64,000 nucleotides of DNA from Canna indica. Lineage: Eukaryota > Streptophyta > Magnoliopsida > Zingiberales > Cannaceae. The translations under genes were made by a program, and so were the position numbers. The first letter of the stretch is position 1. Each line of letters starts with the position of its first letter. The notes under the pieces were generated by a model. The model did no database searches. It saw only the letters and a list, made by a program, of their open reading frames with translations, and was not told where the DNA came from. The stretch lies in contig CP136891.1 of NCBI GenBank assembly GCA_034359265.1, positions 60,922,001 to 60,986,000 of the forward strand. Reading direction: 5' to 3'. This document shows, piece by piece, positions 12,487 through 23,164 of the stretch.

Positions 12487-12670
12487 AACTGCACTTACAT
12501 TTTTATTTTAACTGTTAACTAATTATTCTAAATTTCGGCAGCATCTCCCTATAGTTCTCCGAATACGCATATCATCTGGGCGCGTATCGGAGAACAAGAG
12601 AGATGTTGCCGAAATTTAGAATAATTAGATAACAGTTAAAATAAAAACGCAAGTGCAGTACAAATAACTA
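12487..12670. other. Long hairpin upstream of the CACTA-1 transposase
   Basis: Two arms of about 65-70 bases (about 12487-12552 and 12598-12665) are near-perfect inverted complements. They share CTAATTATTCTAAATTTCGG and its complement, and are separated by a short loop that itself contains the inverted CTCCGAATACGC / GCGTATCGGAG. It lies immediately 5' of the Tnp2 start, in the likely promoter or leader. It could be a regulatory palindrome, the remnant of a foldback insertion, or a template for small RNAs. Confidence 0.75.
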
Positions 12671-12875
12671 TATTCCCAAATTGTCCAATCAGGGACAATT
12701 CAAGAATTGTACATCGTATAAAAGATCTTCTACTTCTTTTACACGAACATACAATCCCCGAACGGATCTAAGGTTTTGCTAAATCATATCCGACTTATCG
12801 ATGCGTACGTGAAACATATGAACTCGTCGGATGCATGATTATTTTCTAAATGTTTCGAGACCGTTCGAGTCCATA

Positions 12876-13112
12876 TTGGACGATTCCGGCGTGCGTCCGA
12901 AGTGGACGATTCTGGCGCGCGTTCGAAGTGGACGATACCGACGCGCGTCCGAAGTGGACGATTCCGGCGCGCGTCCGAAGTGGACGATACCGGCATGCGT
13001 CCGAAGTGGATGATTTCGGCACGCGTCCGAATTGGACGATTCCGGCGCGCGTCCGAATTGGACGATTCCAGCGCGAGTCCGAATTGGACGATTCCGGCGC
13101 GCGTCCGAAGTG
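12876..13112. repeat. 26-bp GC-rich minisatellite in CACTA-1
   Basis: About nine head-to-tail copies of a 26-bp unit resembling GGACGATTCCGGCGCGCGTC followed by CGAAGT, with substitutions between copies. It sits between the transposase promoter side and the right subterminal repeats. Short open frames across it are repeat artefacts. Confidence 0.88.
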
Positions 13113-13559
13113 GATAATTTTGAAATTAATCTAAACCCTAAAAATTATTCTAACAAACTAAATAATTAATCTAAATAATTAATTAACAATTAATTAACAA
13201 TTAAAAAACAATAATAAAATATTATTAAACTACAAATTCCGGCGCCGGAGTCAGGTGGACTCCGGCGCCGGCGTACACTGGTCGGACACACTGTCCGGCC
13301 AATGTACAAGGTCCGGCGGCGGGCATCGGCCGACCGCCGCCGGCCGAAACCCTATTTTTAGGGTTTCGGTCGGATTTTCTACCGGCCGCAACGGGAAGAG
13401 ACGGCAGCCGGAGGGCACATACCTGACAGTGTCGGCAGCAGCGGGAGGAGTCGTCGGCGTCGGCAGCAGCGGCAGTGGCGGTGAGAGGCGAGGAGAGGAG
13501 CGGCGGCGGCAGCAGCGGGAGGAAGAAGGGGGGCGGGCGCGATCTGCGACCTATATAAA

Positions 13560-13800
13560 CTTATCAGCAACGGCTCACTCGCCCGTTAGAAAGCCGTTGC
13601 TGATAAGTTATCATCAGCAACGGTTCACTTGTCCGTTAGCAAGCCATTGCTAATAAGTTATCATCTGCAACGGCTCACTTGTCCGTTAGAAAGCCGTTGC
13701 AGATACAACATATTTGCAACGGCTCGAGCGGCCGTAAGAATGCCGTTGCAAATAGCAACGGCTTGAGCGGCCGTTGCTGATAGCCGTTGCTGAAGACCAA
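13560..13800. repeat. CACTA-1 right subterminal repeats
   Basis: Tandem and inverted copies of GCAACGGCTC / GCCGTTGCTGATAAG, the mirror of the left-end array. Upstream, 13230-13550 is GC-rich low-complexity sequence with no convincing gene. Confidence 0.88.
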
Positions 13801-13813
13801 GTTTCTAGTAGTG

Positions 13814-14394
13814 TAATTTCTCGATATGGTTATATTTATTTGATTAAAGAAAAGTCTGAAGCACTTGATAAATTCAAAGTGTTTAAGACCGAAGTTGAAA
13901 AGCAATTGGAAACGGTCATCAAGATTGTGAGATCTGATCGTAGAGGAGAGTATTATGGTAGACATGGTGTTGTTGGTCAGCATGTAGGACCTTTTGCTTC
14001 ATACTTGCAAGAATGTGGAATTGTTCCTCAATATACAATGTCTAGTAGTCCTGAACAAAATGGTGTAGCTGAAAGGCGTAACCACACTCTTAAGGATATG
14101 ATGAGAAGCATGATGAGCAGATCGAATTTGCTAGAATTTTTGTGGGGTGAAGCCATTAAAACCTCTATCTATATTCTTAACCGCGTCCCCCGTAAATCTG
14201 TTCCCAAAACCCTTTTTGAACTATGGACAAGTAGAAAACCTAGTTTAAATCATTTTCGTGTTTGGGGATGTCCCGCTGAAGTGAGAATCTATAACCCCTC
14301 AGAGAAAAAGATTGATCCTAGAACCAGTCGTTATTTTTTCATTGGATATTCAGATCATTCAAAAGGCTATCGTTTCTATTGTTCGAGTACTTGA
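13814..14394 (+). pseudogene. copia-1 integrase, C-terminal half
   Basis: Resumes the integrase core interrupted at 7099: [20 protein letters not shown], then the catalytic-region tract with RSDRRGEY and [13 protein letters not shown] containing the conserved D and E residues, then [10 protein letters not shown] and [12 protein letters not shown] of the integrase C-terminus. A stop at 14392 precedes the linker to RT (14432-14704, a low-complexity serine/proline-rich segment with its own stops). Confidence 0.9.
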
Positions 14395-14725
14395 CAATAG
14401 TAATTATTCAGCTAATTATGAGAGATAGTACTTGACAGTAAAGTTTTTAGAACTTGATGTAGCTAAGGCTGATCCTCTTCATACTGAACCTATCACTAAT
14501 GTATCAGTACCTCTTCATATTTTCAATGATCTCAGGTCATTTGTTCCAGGTGATTCTGTTGCTAGTCATGATGATAATATTTCTCATTCTCTTGTTCCTT
14601 CGGACAATCCTTTAGTTGTTAATCTGCCTACTCCTGTTGTTGATCCGGTTCCTGCTGAACCTGCTTTACCTGTGCCGGTGAGAAGATCTACTAGAGAAAG
14701 GTGATCTGCAATCCCTGATGATGAT

Positions 14726-15625
14726 TTGGTATATCTTAATGAAAATGATTATGATGTTGGGGATGTCCTTGATCCTAGTGATTATAATCAAACCATTTCT
14801 TGTGCACGGTTAGATAAGTGGATATGCGCTATGAATGAGGAAATGATTTCTATGGCTAATAATAATGTTTGGGATTTGGTTGAATTGCCTGAAAACTATA
14901 GACCTATTGGTTATAAGTGGATTTTTAAAACCAAAAATGACTCCAAAGATAATGTTGAGAGGTTCAAAGTCCGACTTGTTGCAAAGGATTTTACCTAGAA
15001 AGAGGGCATTGACTACACTAAAATTTTCTCACATGTTTCCTCTAAAGATTCTTTTAGAATTGTTATGACCCTTGTAGCTCATTTTGACTTAGAGTTACAT
15101 CAGATGGATATCAAAACAATATTTTTAAATAGTGATATCTATGAAGAGGTTTATATGAAACAACCTGAGGGTTATCAAAAATCTAGTAGTGAGTATTTGG
15201 TATGCAAATTGAAGAAGTCTATTTATGGTTTAAAACAGGCTTCTAGACAATGGTATTTGAAATTTGATATGATTGTGGATTCCATGGGTTTTGAGAAAAA
15301 TAAAGTTGATCATTGCATATATGTCAAGGTCAGTGGGAGCAAAATAATTTCTCTTATATTACATGTGGATGACATTCTGCTGGCTTCAAATGATCTTGCT
15401 CTCCTTCATGAAACTAAACACATGTTGACTAAATCTTTCAATATGAAAGATCTTGGTAAAGCTTCTTTTGTATTGAGAATTGAAATCCATAGGGACAGAT
15501 CACGTTGTTTGCTTGGATTATCTCATAAAGCTTATGTTAATCACATTTTGGAGAGGTTTAATATGCTAGACTACAAGCCTGGTAACGTGTCTGTCATTAA
15601 AGGCGATAAATTTATCAAAAATTAA
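14726..15625 (+). pseudogene. copia-1 reverse transcriptase
   Basis: Matches the copia RT: GYKWIFKTKNDSKDNVERFK, then HQMDIKTIFLNSDIYEEVYM, then KSIYGLKQASRQWY. The active-site box reads LHVDDILLASND, where YVDD is usual, keeping both aspartates. An in-frame TAG at about 14996 and a second stop at 15625 break the frame. Neighbouring pieces are in one frame once the stops are ignored, so decay is by point mutation here. Confidence 0.92.
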
Positions 15626-15655
15626 TGTCCTAAAAATGCATTAGAGAAGGGACAA

Positions 15656-16355
15656 ATGAATGACAAGTCATTTGATAGTGCAATGGGGAGCCTGATGTAT
15701 GCACAGGTTTGCACTAGATTGGACATTGCTTTTATTGTTAGAATCTTGGGTAGATATCAGTCTAATCCTGGAAATGATCATTGGGTAGCAGCTAAGAAAG
15801 TTATGAGATACCTGCGGAGGACTAAACAACACATGTTTGTGTATAAAAGAGTTGAACATTTAGAGATTGTATGATATTCTGACTCAGATCTTGCTGGGTG
15901 CCTTGATGATAGAAAATCTACATTTGGATATATTTTCATGTTAGCTGGTGGAGCCATCTCTTGGAAAAGTAAGAAGCAGACTCAAAGTTGCTTCTTCTAC
16001 TATGCAAGCAGAATTTGTTGCTTGTTATGCTGCAGCCTCACAAGTTGTCTGACTTAAAAATCTTGTTTCTAGGCTTCGCCTTGTTGATACTATTTCTAAG
16101 CATCTTACTATTTATTGTGATAATAGTGTTGTTGTGTTCTTCACGAAGAATAATAAAACCTCTAGTGGCTTCAAACATTTTGAGTTGAAATATTTGTCTG
16201 TTAGAGATCTTGTGAAGAAAGGAGATATTTTAGTTGAACACATAGAAACAGATCTGATGCTTGCTGATCCCTTAACCAAGGGACTCAGACCCATAGTCTT
16301 TAAAAGACATATTGAAAATATGGGCATTCTGAGTTCTTATGATGTGCTTGGTTAG
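15656..16355 (+). pseudogene. copia-1 RNase H and pol C-terminus
   Basis: Begins with the connection segment (GSLMYAQVCTRLDIAFIV) and continues after a stop near 15872 with YSDSDLAGCLDDRKST, the RNase H entry motif. A frameshift near 15985 disrupts the ALSTAEAEY-type tract. The last piece (16134-16355) is EHIETDLMLADPLTKGLRPI, the standard C-terminus of copia Pol. Non-functional. Confidence 0.9.
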
Positions 16356-17032
16356 TGGGAGTTATTTTTCCTTTTATTTTGAGCACTTTGATACATGATT
16401 GTTAGGTTTATGTTACTACGTGTTCAATAATAAACTATTTTTTGAGATCATATTGTCATATTTTAATATATATGTTCAATAATTGTTTAAGACTCTGTAT
16501 CATATGAATCAGAATGTCTCTTGATTGATACCATATTTGAGTCTAGAGACATCATGATTTTGTTTAAAGGCTTGGTGTCATGTGAATCATGTTGCCCATT
16601 GATTGATGCCATATTTGAGTCTAGGAACTTGATGATTTATATATATATATATAAACCATACGCTTTCTCTTGCCGAAAGGTATATCTAGAAGAGAAAATA
16701 TGAGGACTCACAATGAAAATAACACTATTCTTATCGGATCATTTTGGGTATTGTTTTCATGCTACACTCCACACCAATGATATTTGTCAAGAATGTCAGT
16801 GGTATTCGTGACCATGAAAAGTCTTATGTCCAGAATTGACAAAATGGCTGCCATGATTCGATATCATTGGTTTGTTGATATGAGTCATAATAAATGTTAC
16901 ATCTTGGATCATTATTTTTTTAAAAAAAATTGTGGCCACATTTTTTGAAATATGTGATTAACCCGAGTGTTGTTTTTTAAATAATTTTTTTCAAAATAAA
17001 ATTTTACAATTGATCTTGCCCAAGTGGGAGAA
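16356..17032 (+). other. copia-1 3' untranslated region and polypurine tract
   Basis: Non-coding region with a direct repeat of about 95 bp (around 16500-16545 and 16593-16640, sharing TTGATGCCATATTTGAGTCT or a close variant). It ends in the polypurine tract AAGTGGGAGAA at 17022-17032, directly against the 3' LTR. Confidence 0.75.
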
Positions 17033-17513
17033 TGATGGAATATTTTTTAAATATTCTATATTTTTATTTTTTTCATATGTGGGCTACAATCAATTGTAAT
17101 GTTTTGATTTAATAAAAATGAGTTTAATCTTATGATCCAATATTGATATGCCTATTAACTTATGTAAATTTGACCCATGTAATTCGAGCTCGAAACAATT
17201 AACCATGATTAGTGTGATTAGTCAAGTGTAGGCCGGATTAATGAAGCCCGTGATGGATGGACCAATTTAATCAATTATAAATATAGGCTAGGTCCCCTCT
17301 ACACACCATGATAAGAAACTCTTGCTCATAGTTGTTTTCCCCATCAAAAGCAGAACGTTTGAGAAGGTGTTGTGGAGGAAGACCCGACTTTTTTTGGAGA
17401 TCCAGAAGTTTATTCCGCTGCAAATATATCATCATCAAGTAAGATCTTACCTTGCTAATTTATTCTCGATGTTCTTAAATTCATGAAATATTTGTTTGGA
17501 GATTTTTCTTACA
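17033..17513 (+). repeat. copia-1 3' LTR
   Basis: Starts TGATGGAATA directly after the polypurine tract and ends TTACA, followed by GTAAC, the same 5 bases that precede the 5' LTR. Aligns with 2309-2736 over almost its full length. Confidence 0.87.
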
Positions 17514-17518
17514 GTAAC

Positions 17519-17989
17519 AACTCGATTTCGTTTTACTTTTTGCAAAAGTCAAGTGGTAAATTTCATTGACAAAAAATATATACAAGAGAAGCTTAAACAC
17601 CATTCATGCTTGAAGGAAGAGCTTCGCACCTCACTTTTGACGTTTTAATTTATCAATAAATAAATAAATAAAATTATTGAAAACCAGCACCATATTATAT
17701 ACCTTTATTTTTTGGGCAAACCTCACAAGGATGACGGGTGGATGCTTATATCAAAATTTGAAAGATACTTGCATAGTGGCATAGTAGATTTCTGTCAGGA
17801 GCAGGGCGCCTCACTCTTGTCAACATCGTACTCACAAGTCAGACTTCTTATATGCTTTCTATCTTCGAAGCACTTCCTTTTGGAACGACAGTCGATTAGG
17901 CATCTTCCAAGGAATGTCGTCAACGTCGCACTTTCTTCTGGAACGACGGTTGAATAGTCGCCTTCCAAGGAAAATGCTCCATGAATTGG
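17519..17989. other. Unassigned repeat-like sequence
   Basis: Contains a repeated motif around GGAACGAC...CTTCCAAGGAA near 17880-17970. 17521-17640 resembles the 3' tail region of a minus-strand LINE. No coding sequence recognised. Confidence 0.4.
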
Positions 17990-18740
17990 GAGATCATCAC
18001 GACTAGGAAATCAAACGGGGGGTCTTGACATTCTTAATCTTGCAAGTCACAATACGGCCAGATTAGCCTCATGGTTTTGGAAGCTGATACAAATTAATGG
18101 TATGGACATGATTAGAATTATCACGACTCTCTTCCCTTTCTTACGTCGTTGGGGCGATGAATCTTTTGCTAAGCTTTCTGCTATTTGGAAAAGTATCTAC
18201 AAACACAAAGATATCTTTAAATCTCCTTAGTCTACCAAGTAGGCGTTGGTGCCTCCATGTTTATGTGGTTGGACCCTTGGTTGGATGGCACGATAATGGG
18301 AGATAAATATCCATCACTTCTTTTCGCTTGCCTCCTTAATTCCCTAATGCAACCATCGTCGAGTCAAAGGACTTCGTCGTACAGGGAGCTTCTTCATGTT
18401 GGAATATTTCTTTCACCGGTCTAGTTCCTTTGGCCAGCCCGACTTTTTTGGCTAGGGACCTTTCTCCCTTTCTCTCCCGAGATGGCGATGATATTATTAG
18501 GTGGAAATGGTCTCCTAACGGGGCGTTCTCTACTAGCTTCTTCTACAAATTGCTCACCTTTCGGGAGTTACTGACTCCACTATCAAGTAAATTTGGGACC
18601 GTAATTGCTCGGAGTCCATTTCAATCATGAACTGGCTCGATAATCGCCAGAGATTGCCTACTAGAGATCGTCTGATTAGACGAAACATGAATATCACCTC
18701 CTCATGCCTTCTATGTACAAGTGCTGATGAAAACACATGA
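17990..18740 (+). pseudogene. LINE ORF2 C-terminal fragment (zf-RVT region)
   Basis: Plus-strand frames read GGLGILNLASHNTARLASWF, then a WLDPWLDGTIMGDKYP tract, then WKWSPNGAFSTSFFYKLLTF, then MNWLDNRQRLPTRDRLIRRN and CLLCTSADEN. This is the standard order at the C-terminus of plant non-LTR reverse transcriptases, ending in the zf-RVT motif. Several frameshifts and stops separate the pieces. Endonuclease and RT catalytic domains are absent, so this is an isolated 3' fragment. Confidence 0.85.
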
Positions 18741-18988
18741 TTTATTTTCATAAAAATATAAAAAATAGTTTTAAATTTAAGTTTATATAATTTCAAATTA
18801 GAATTATGTTACAAAATGTGAAAATATCAAAAAAATCGATAGACTATTCTATTTATATATAATAATATATTAAAAATATAAAATTCAATTTCAAACTTTT
18901 TTTGTTTTTAAAACCACAGGTTATATAATAATATATTAAAATATAAAATTTAATTTCAAACTTTTTTATTTTTAAAACTATATTTTAA

Positions 18989-19011
18989 CCGTGCAAAGTA
19001 CTACGGCTAGT
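18989..19011 (+). other. Possible Helitron 3' terminus
   Basis: CCGTGCAAAGTACTACGG forms an imperfect hairpin followed by CTAGT and then T. This fits the Helitron rule of a short GC hairpin then CTRRT at the 3' end, with insertion next to T. No 5' TC end was fixed, and the upstream AT-rich sequence with a 73-bp direct repeat (about 18848-18970) has no genes. It would be a small non-autonomous Helitron. Confidence 0.5.
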
Positions 19012-19284
19012 TATAACTAGTCGAAAACCCACACGTTCCATAATTATGTGTTCATATTGAAATTAACTTAAATTTAACTATACTTTGAACAAAATTATTC
19101 GTAGCTAAATAATAAATATTATATATGTGAAAAATTATAAGTGTAGAGCACAATAATAAATATTAACTTAATTGAATTTATATAATTATAAAATCAAAGT
19201 ATAGATGCCTTCTTTAAAATATAATTAGCATTTTTTACGTTAAATTTGTATACATAAGATATTAAAAAATACATGCGGATAAAG

Positions 19285-19645
19285 ATAAAATGAAAATAAT
19301 CTTACCTGTTAAAAATTGGCGCAAGATTTTGAAATTGAATTTTGAATTCAAAATTAAGTGAAAACTATTGATTAGTAGCATGATTGGAATATAGAGGAAT
19401 GAAAATGAAGTTATATGTATAATAATCTTGTAAAATTATTAAACTAAAAAAATATTTTAATGAAATAAATAAGAAAAATGAAAATGTAAATTAGTTACGG
19501 AAATAGAGAAAATGAAAATACTCATACATGTTGAAAATTGGCGCAAGACTTTGAAATTGGATTTTGAGTTTGGAATTCTAAAGTAAAAACTATTGAAATA
19601 TAGGCGAATGAAAATAGAGTTATATGTAGATGATAATCTTGTTGT
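19285..19645. repeat. Direct repeat of about 210 bp spacing
   Basis: Two similar blocks (about 19285-19440 and 19498-19645). Both contain GTTGAAAATTGGCGCAAGAC (or a variant) and further matches around GAATGAAAATGAAGTTATAT. No coding capacity; could be a tandemly repeated piece of an unidentified element. Confidence 0.65.
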
Positions 19646-21739
19646 GAGAATTCGATACATGATTTTCAAATCGGATTTGAACGTAAAATTTATAGGCTAA
19701 AATTAAAATGCAAGAAAAAATAAAAAAATAAAAGTCCCAAGCAACACAATCAAAAGAAAGAAATATTATAAAACAAATAGAAAAACCACATTAAATTTAA
19801 AATGAATATTGTTTTTATAATTAAAAGTTCATAGAACATTTATTACATACATCTCTTGTTTAGCCTCTACTTTAGGATCTTTTGTTTGTTGCTTATGGAT
19901 TTGCATTTAAAATGATAATATGAACTCTATAAAGAAATTCTCTTTGCTTTTAAAATGAAATTTTAGAAGTCACAAAATTTCCTTAGTAAAACTAGTAACA
20001 CATTGAGTATGGAAAATAGCCTCAAAATTGACTTACAAAATGGTCCCAGTAGTACATGACTAAATAAATGCAAGAAAAACCTAGTGGCATGTACATATTT
20101 TATATTGTTCATTTGTTCTATATGTCCTAACCCAATACTGATCATGATATATTCGACTCAACCAAATACTTATATTGAAATAAGAAATAGATGAACAAAA
20201 GCACAAACTTCAAAGACCAGCTATGTAAGAAGCAATTTCGTAAACATCTTCCCGGCATTACAATATGCACCATTGTGATAGAAGAACATAGTAGAAATAA
20301 ACTCTTATGTGAGAAATCATTCAAAAAGAGAAATACTCTCATATATATTAACAATACATTGACCTTGTATTTCCTCAGGATCTTGTAAGAATAATTCATA
20401 ACAATTCCACCAGGCGGCTCGTCTCTTCGCAAGTGCTTGTGGAGCCTGATAAAGGACCCAATCGATCATCACCCATTCATTACAAACCATTATTGGACAT
20501 AAGGAAGAGCGTATTATCGCGATACTTGCCTCAAATTTTCTTGCACCACTGTCGAATGACTCATTGCACTCACGGCACTTTGCACTCCCTGAATTGTTGA
20601 CACCAGGGAAGGGTTTCTCTTCATTCTGATGCAAGGAGGGCGGTCCACCAATAGGAACAACTACCATCGACTCTGAGGAGACTGTCACCACCGCCTCCTT
20701 ATCCTCTATTGTGGGAGTTACCCCTGCTTTATATTCTCTGCATCTCCATCTGCCATCTCCTTAACATCATCTTGAACAGGAGAAGCGTTGGTCTTTTGAT
20801 GGTCCAACTATTCTAACGGTGATTCTCATGGCTCTTGCCGACACCCGCCACTTCCTCAAGATAACCCAAAGGTGAGTTAATCGGTTGGCACAGTCTCCTT
20901 CTTACAACGTGCGGCTTTCAAATCAAAATGAAGATTAAGGTTCTGCTTGAGCGCCTGCTCCTTGCTCTTCTTCCTCTCTGCCGTTGGTGGCTTGGCGCTG
21001 CGCTTGTTGTTTGGCGGCGACGGCTTCACCAACCATATTCCTTGCAAACCACTAAATCCACATCTCTATGAACATTTGCTATTTCTCCAAGAATTTAATC
21101 CAAGAAGATGGAAGGAAGGGAATCAAAGTGGTGATGCAGGAACAGATTGTAACGAAAAAGTCATATATTGATGCATTGCATTGCATTCAAACGTGTGCCA
21201 TAAGCTATATATAAATGGATTATAATTAATTGAGAGAGAAATGGAGGGAGGTGAAACGTGTAGAGAGGGTTCATTTAAATATTACATTAAGAGGGAGAGC
21301 AGCAATTGCAGTTTAAAGCATTGCATTCAAACAATAATTAATCAAGAGAGAGAGAGAGAAAAAAGAGCAGTAATTGAGAGAGAGAGAGAATGATGAGACT
21401 TGTGAGAGATATGTGATTGAGGGTTTGTTCTATGCCGGCATTGAGTCCACTGAGCATAGTACACGTGTCTCATTAAAGTGGTTTTAATTAAAACTAGAGG
21501 GCATTATGGTAATTGAATAATTTTTAATTAATGTAGCATGCATGCATCTCCATCTCCCTCCCATGGATAGTGATCGTTCCGCTTCCCACTTCTCCGCAAC
21601 AGTAGCGAGCAATTGCATGTGTTTCATCTCTCGCTCTTCGCCGCTGCTTTGTCTTCGATCTTCGTCTCCCTCTCTCCTGTAATCACGCAACGATCGATGA
21701 GAAGACTGTCGTGTTGTCTTCTATCTCCGTCTCCCTCCC
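19646..21739. other. No recognised gene
   Basis: Mostly AT-rich sequence. A minus-strand open frame at 20317-20691 (124 residues with two C-X2-C pairs, KCRECNESF) and a plus frame at 20947-21171 show no family that I recognise. Codon use and lack of splice context do not argue strongly for a gene. 21340-21390 holds short GA-rich runs. Confidence 0.5.
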
Positions 21740-22045
21740 TCCTAAAATCACGCGACGACGAGAAGACTACCGTGTTGTCTTCTGCGTCACCTCCCCCACT
21801 GACCCCGACCCTTACCTCACTGTCGCCGCTGGCGTCGATCTCAACGACGGAGACATCACGGGATACCTCCCAAAGGAGCTCACTTACCTTGTCGACAACT
21901 TGATCGCCTGACGTTTGAGTCCTACTTCGAAGTCTTCAGTGCCACCTCCCCCCACTGGCCCCTACCTAACTGGCGTCGACCTCAATGACGAAGACACCCT
22001 CTTCCACTTGAACTCCAACCTCCCCGCGGCACATAAGGTTTGATA
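21740..22045 (+). pseudogene. Leucine-rich-repeat extensin-like fragment
   Basis: The frame ending at 21911 contains GVDLNDGDITGYLPKELTYL, very close to the DLN-x-DIAGYLP-x-EL first-repeat motif of plant leucine-rich-repeat extensins, which are cell-wall proteins. The frame then stops. A second, shorter partial copy of the same motif (GVDLNDED followed by LFHLNSN) occurs at about 21985-22035, as if the piece had been duplicated and collapsed. No signal peptide, complete repeat domain or extensin tail follows. I call it a gene fragment; the short length limits confidence. Confidence 0.55.
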
Positions 22046-22977
22046 CATTTAGTTCAATTTATTCCAAGCTTTTAATCTCCAAGTGTAATTGTCCTTTCCT
22101 ATGGTGATTGAACTGATAAATTATACATTTGTTCTATTTAGTTCTATTTAGTTCAATTTATTCCAAGCTTACTGAGGGATATATTATTAATGCGTTATTA
22201 AATTTATGTTGAACATCTGTTATTAAATTTATGTTGAGGGATATATTATTAGTTATAGCATTTATTTATGATTGTTTTGTTTGTCATGAATTGGACATAT
22301 ATCTTAGAAGCTTTTGCAAATGCATCTCCACTTGAATATTTTTTAGGTTGCTATGTGCAATGATTAAGAGGAAATAGAGATACTAATGCATATAGTTCTC
22401 TGGATCCGGTGCATCACTCTTACCTAATAACATGTTTGCTAGTATTTGTGGAACTGGCTGAAAGCCTATTAGGGACTTAGGAAAGGCTTGAGTATGAATT
22501 TGGTGCATCACTTTTTTTTTTCAAGCTATAAGATGAATGGTTTGGCCCTCAATGAAAGGACAGTTCGAAGTAATAGGGCTCAGTTTGAAAAAGATGACCT
22601 ATATAACTTCAACTTGGCTTATTTTTGGAGTGGAAACCAAAAAAGCTTTTAATCTCCTATAGTTCAACTTGGTTCAATCTGAGATGAATGGTTTGGTGCT
22701 CAATGATGACCTATAGTTCAATTTATTCTAAGCTTTTAATCTCCAATTTATTCCAAGCTTTTAATCTCCAAGTTTGTATTTGTTCTATGTCGGATTAATT
22801 TATTCCAAACTTCACAAATTGATGATTCATCCAAATGTGTATTTCAGATTATGGAAGAATTTTTTTTGATAATATTCCAGGTTCGTAATTGTAATTATAA
22901 ATTGATTTATTGTGATGTTGATGATAAAAGTTAAAATCTCTAAATTGATTTAATTATTCTTTTGCACGGTAGTTTTC
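22046..22977. other. AT-rich spacer with short dispersed repeats
   Basis: Several copies of TTCAATTTATTCCAAGCTTT (about 22052, 22147, 22710 and 22738). No gene recognised. It may include an upstream intron of the FAR1-type pseudogene. Confidence 0.5.
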
Positions 22978-23164
22978 AGATTTGAATATTTTCAATCAAG
23001 ATGAAGATATGCCTAATAATGTTGAGCTGGAAGTGGCTCGTCGCAAGGTAGAATCTCTCCACTTAACTATTGAAAAGGTGGATAATCGATTAGCAGTTGG
23101 TGAAATTTTAGAAGATGAATTCATAGCATATGCATTATATTGTAAATATGCTAGTATAAAAGGT

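Larger units (their letters stand above)
7100..13813 (-). mobile_element. CACTA (En/Spm) DNA transposon 1
   Basis: The ends are perfect inverted repeats, CACTACTAGAAA at 7100 and TTTCTAGTAGTG ending at 13813. They are followed inward by dense subterminal repeats built on AGCAACGGC/GCCGTTGCT. Both genes are on the minus strand: a Tnp2-family transposase (9395-12425) and a TNPA/Ptta-type DNA-binding protein (7802-9317). TAAT is present on both flanks (7096-7099 and 13814-13817), longer than the usual 3-bp CACTA duplication. The insertion splits copia-1 integrase in the middle of its catalytic core. The ends are intact but the transposase is deleted internally, so it could move only with help from another element. 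Confidence 0.93.
2309..17513 (+). mobile_element. Ty1/copia retrotransposon (copia-1), decayed, with nested insertions
   Basis: The order LTR, gag, protease, integrase, reverse transcriptase, RNase H, polypurine tract, LTR on the plus strand is that of Ty1/copia (integrase before RT). The 5-bp sequence GTAAC lies directly before the 5' LTR (2304-2308) and directly after the 3' LTR (17514-17518), consistent with a target-site duplication. A MULE-type MITE (3298-4296) and a CACTA element (7100-13813) are later insertions; removing them restores the copia order. Coding regions carry many in-frame stops and frameshifts, so the element is inactive. No convincing primer-binding site follows the recognisable 5' LTR. 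A weak tRNA-Met-like TGGTA at 4636 could mean that the 5' LTR or leader is longer than the part I can align. Confidence 0.88.

Noticed and set aside
20317..20691. 124-residue minus-strand ORF as a host gene
   Set aside because: No recognisable domain, no upstream exons or promoter, and no clear start context; left unassigned.
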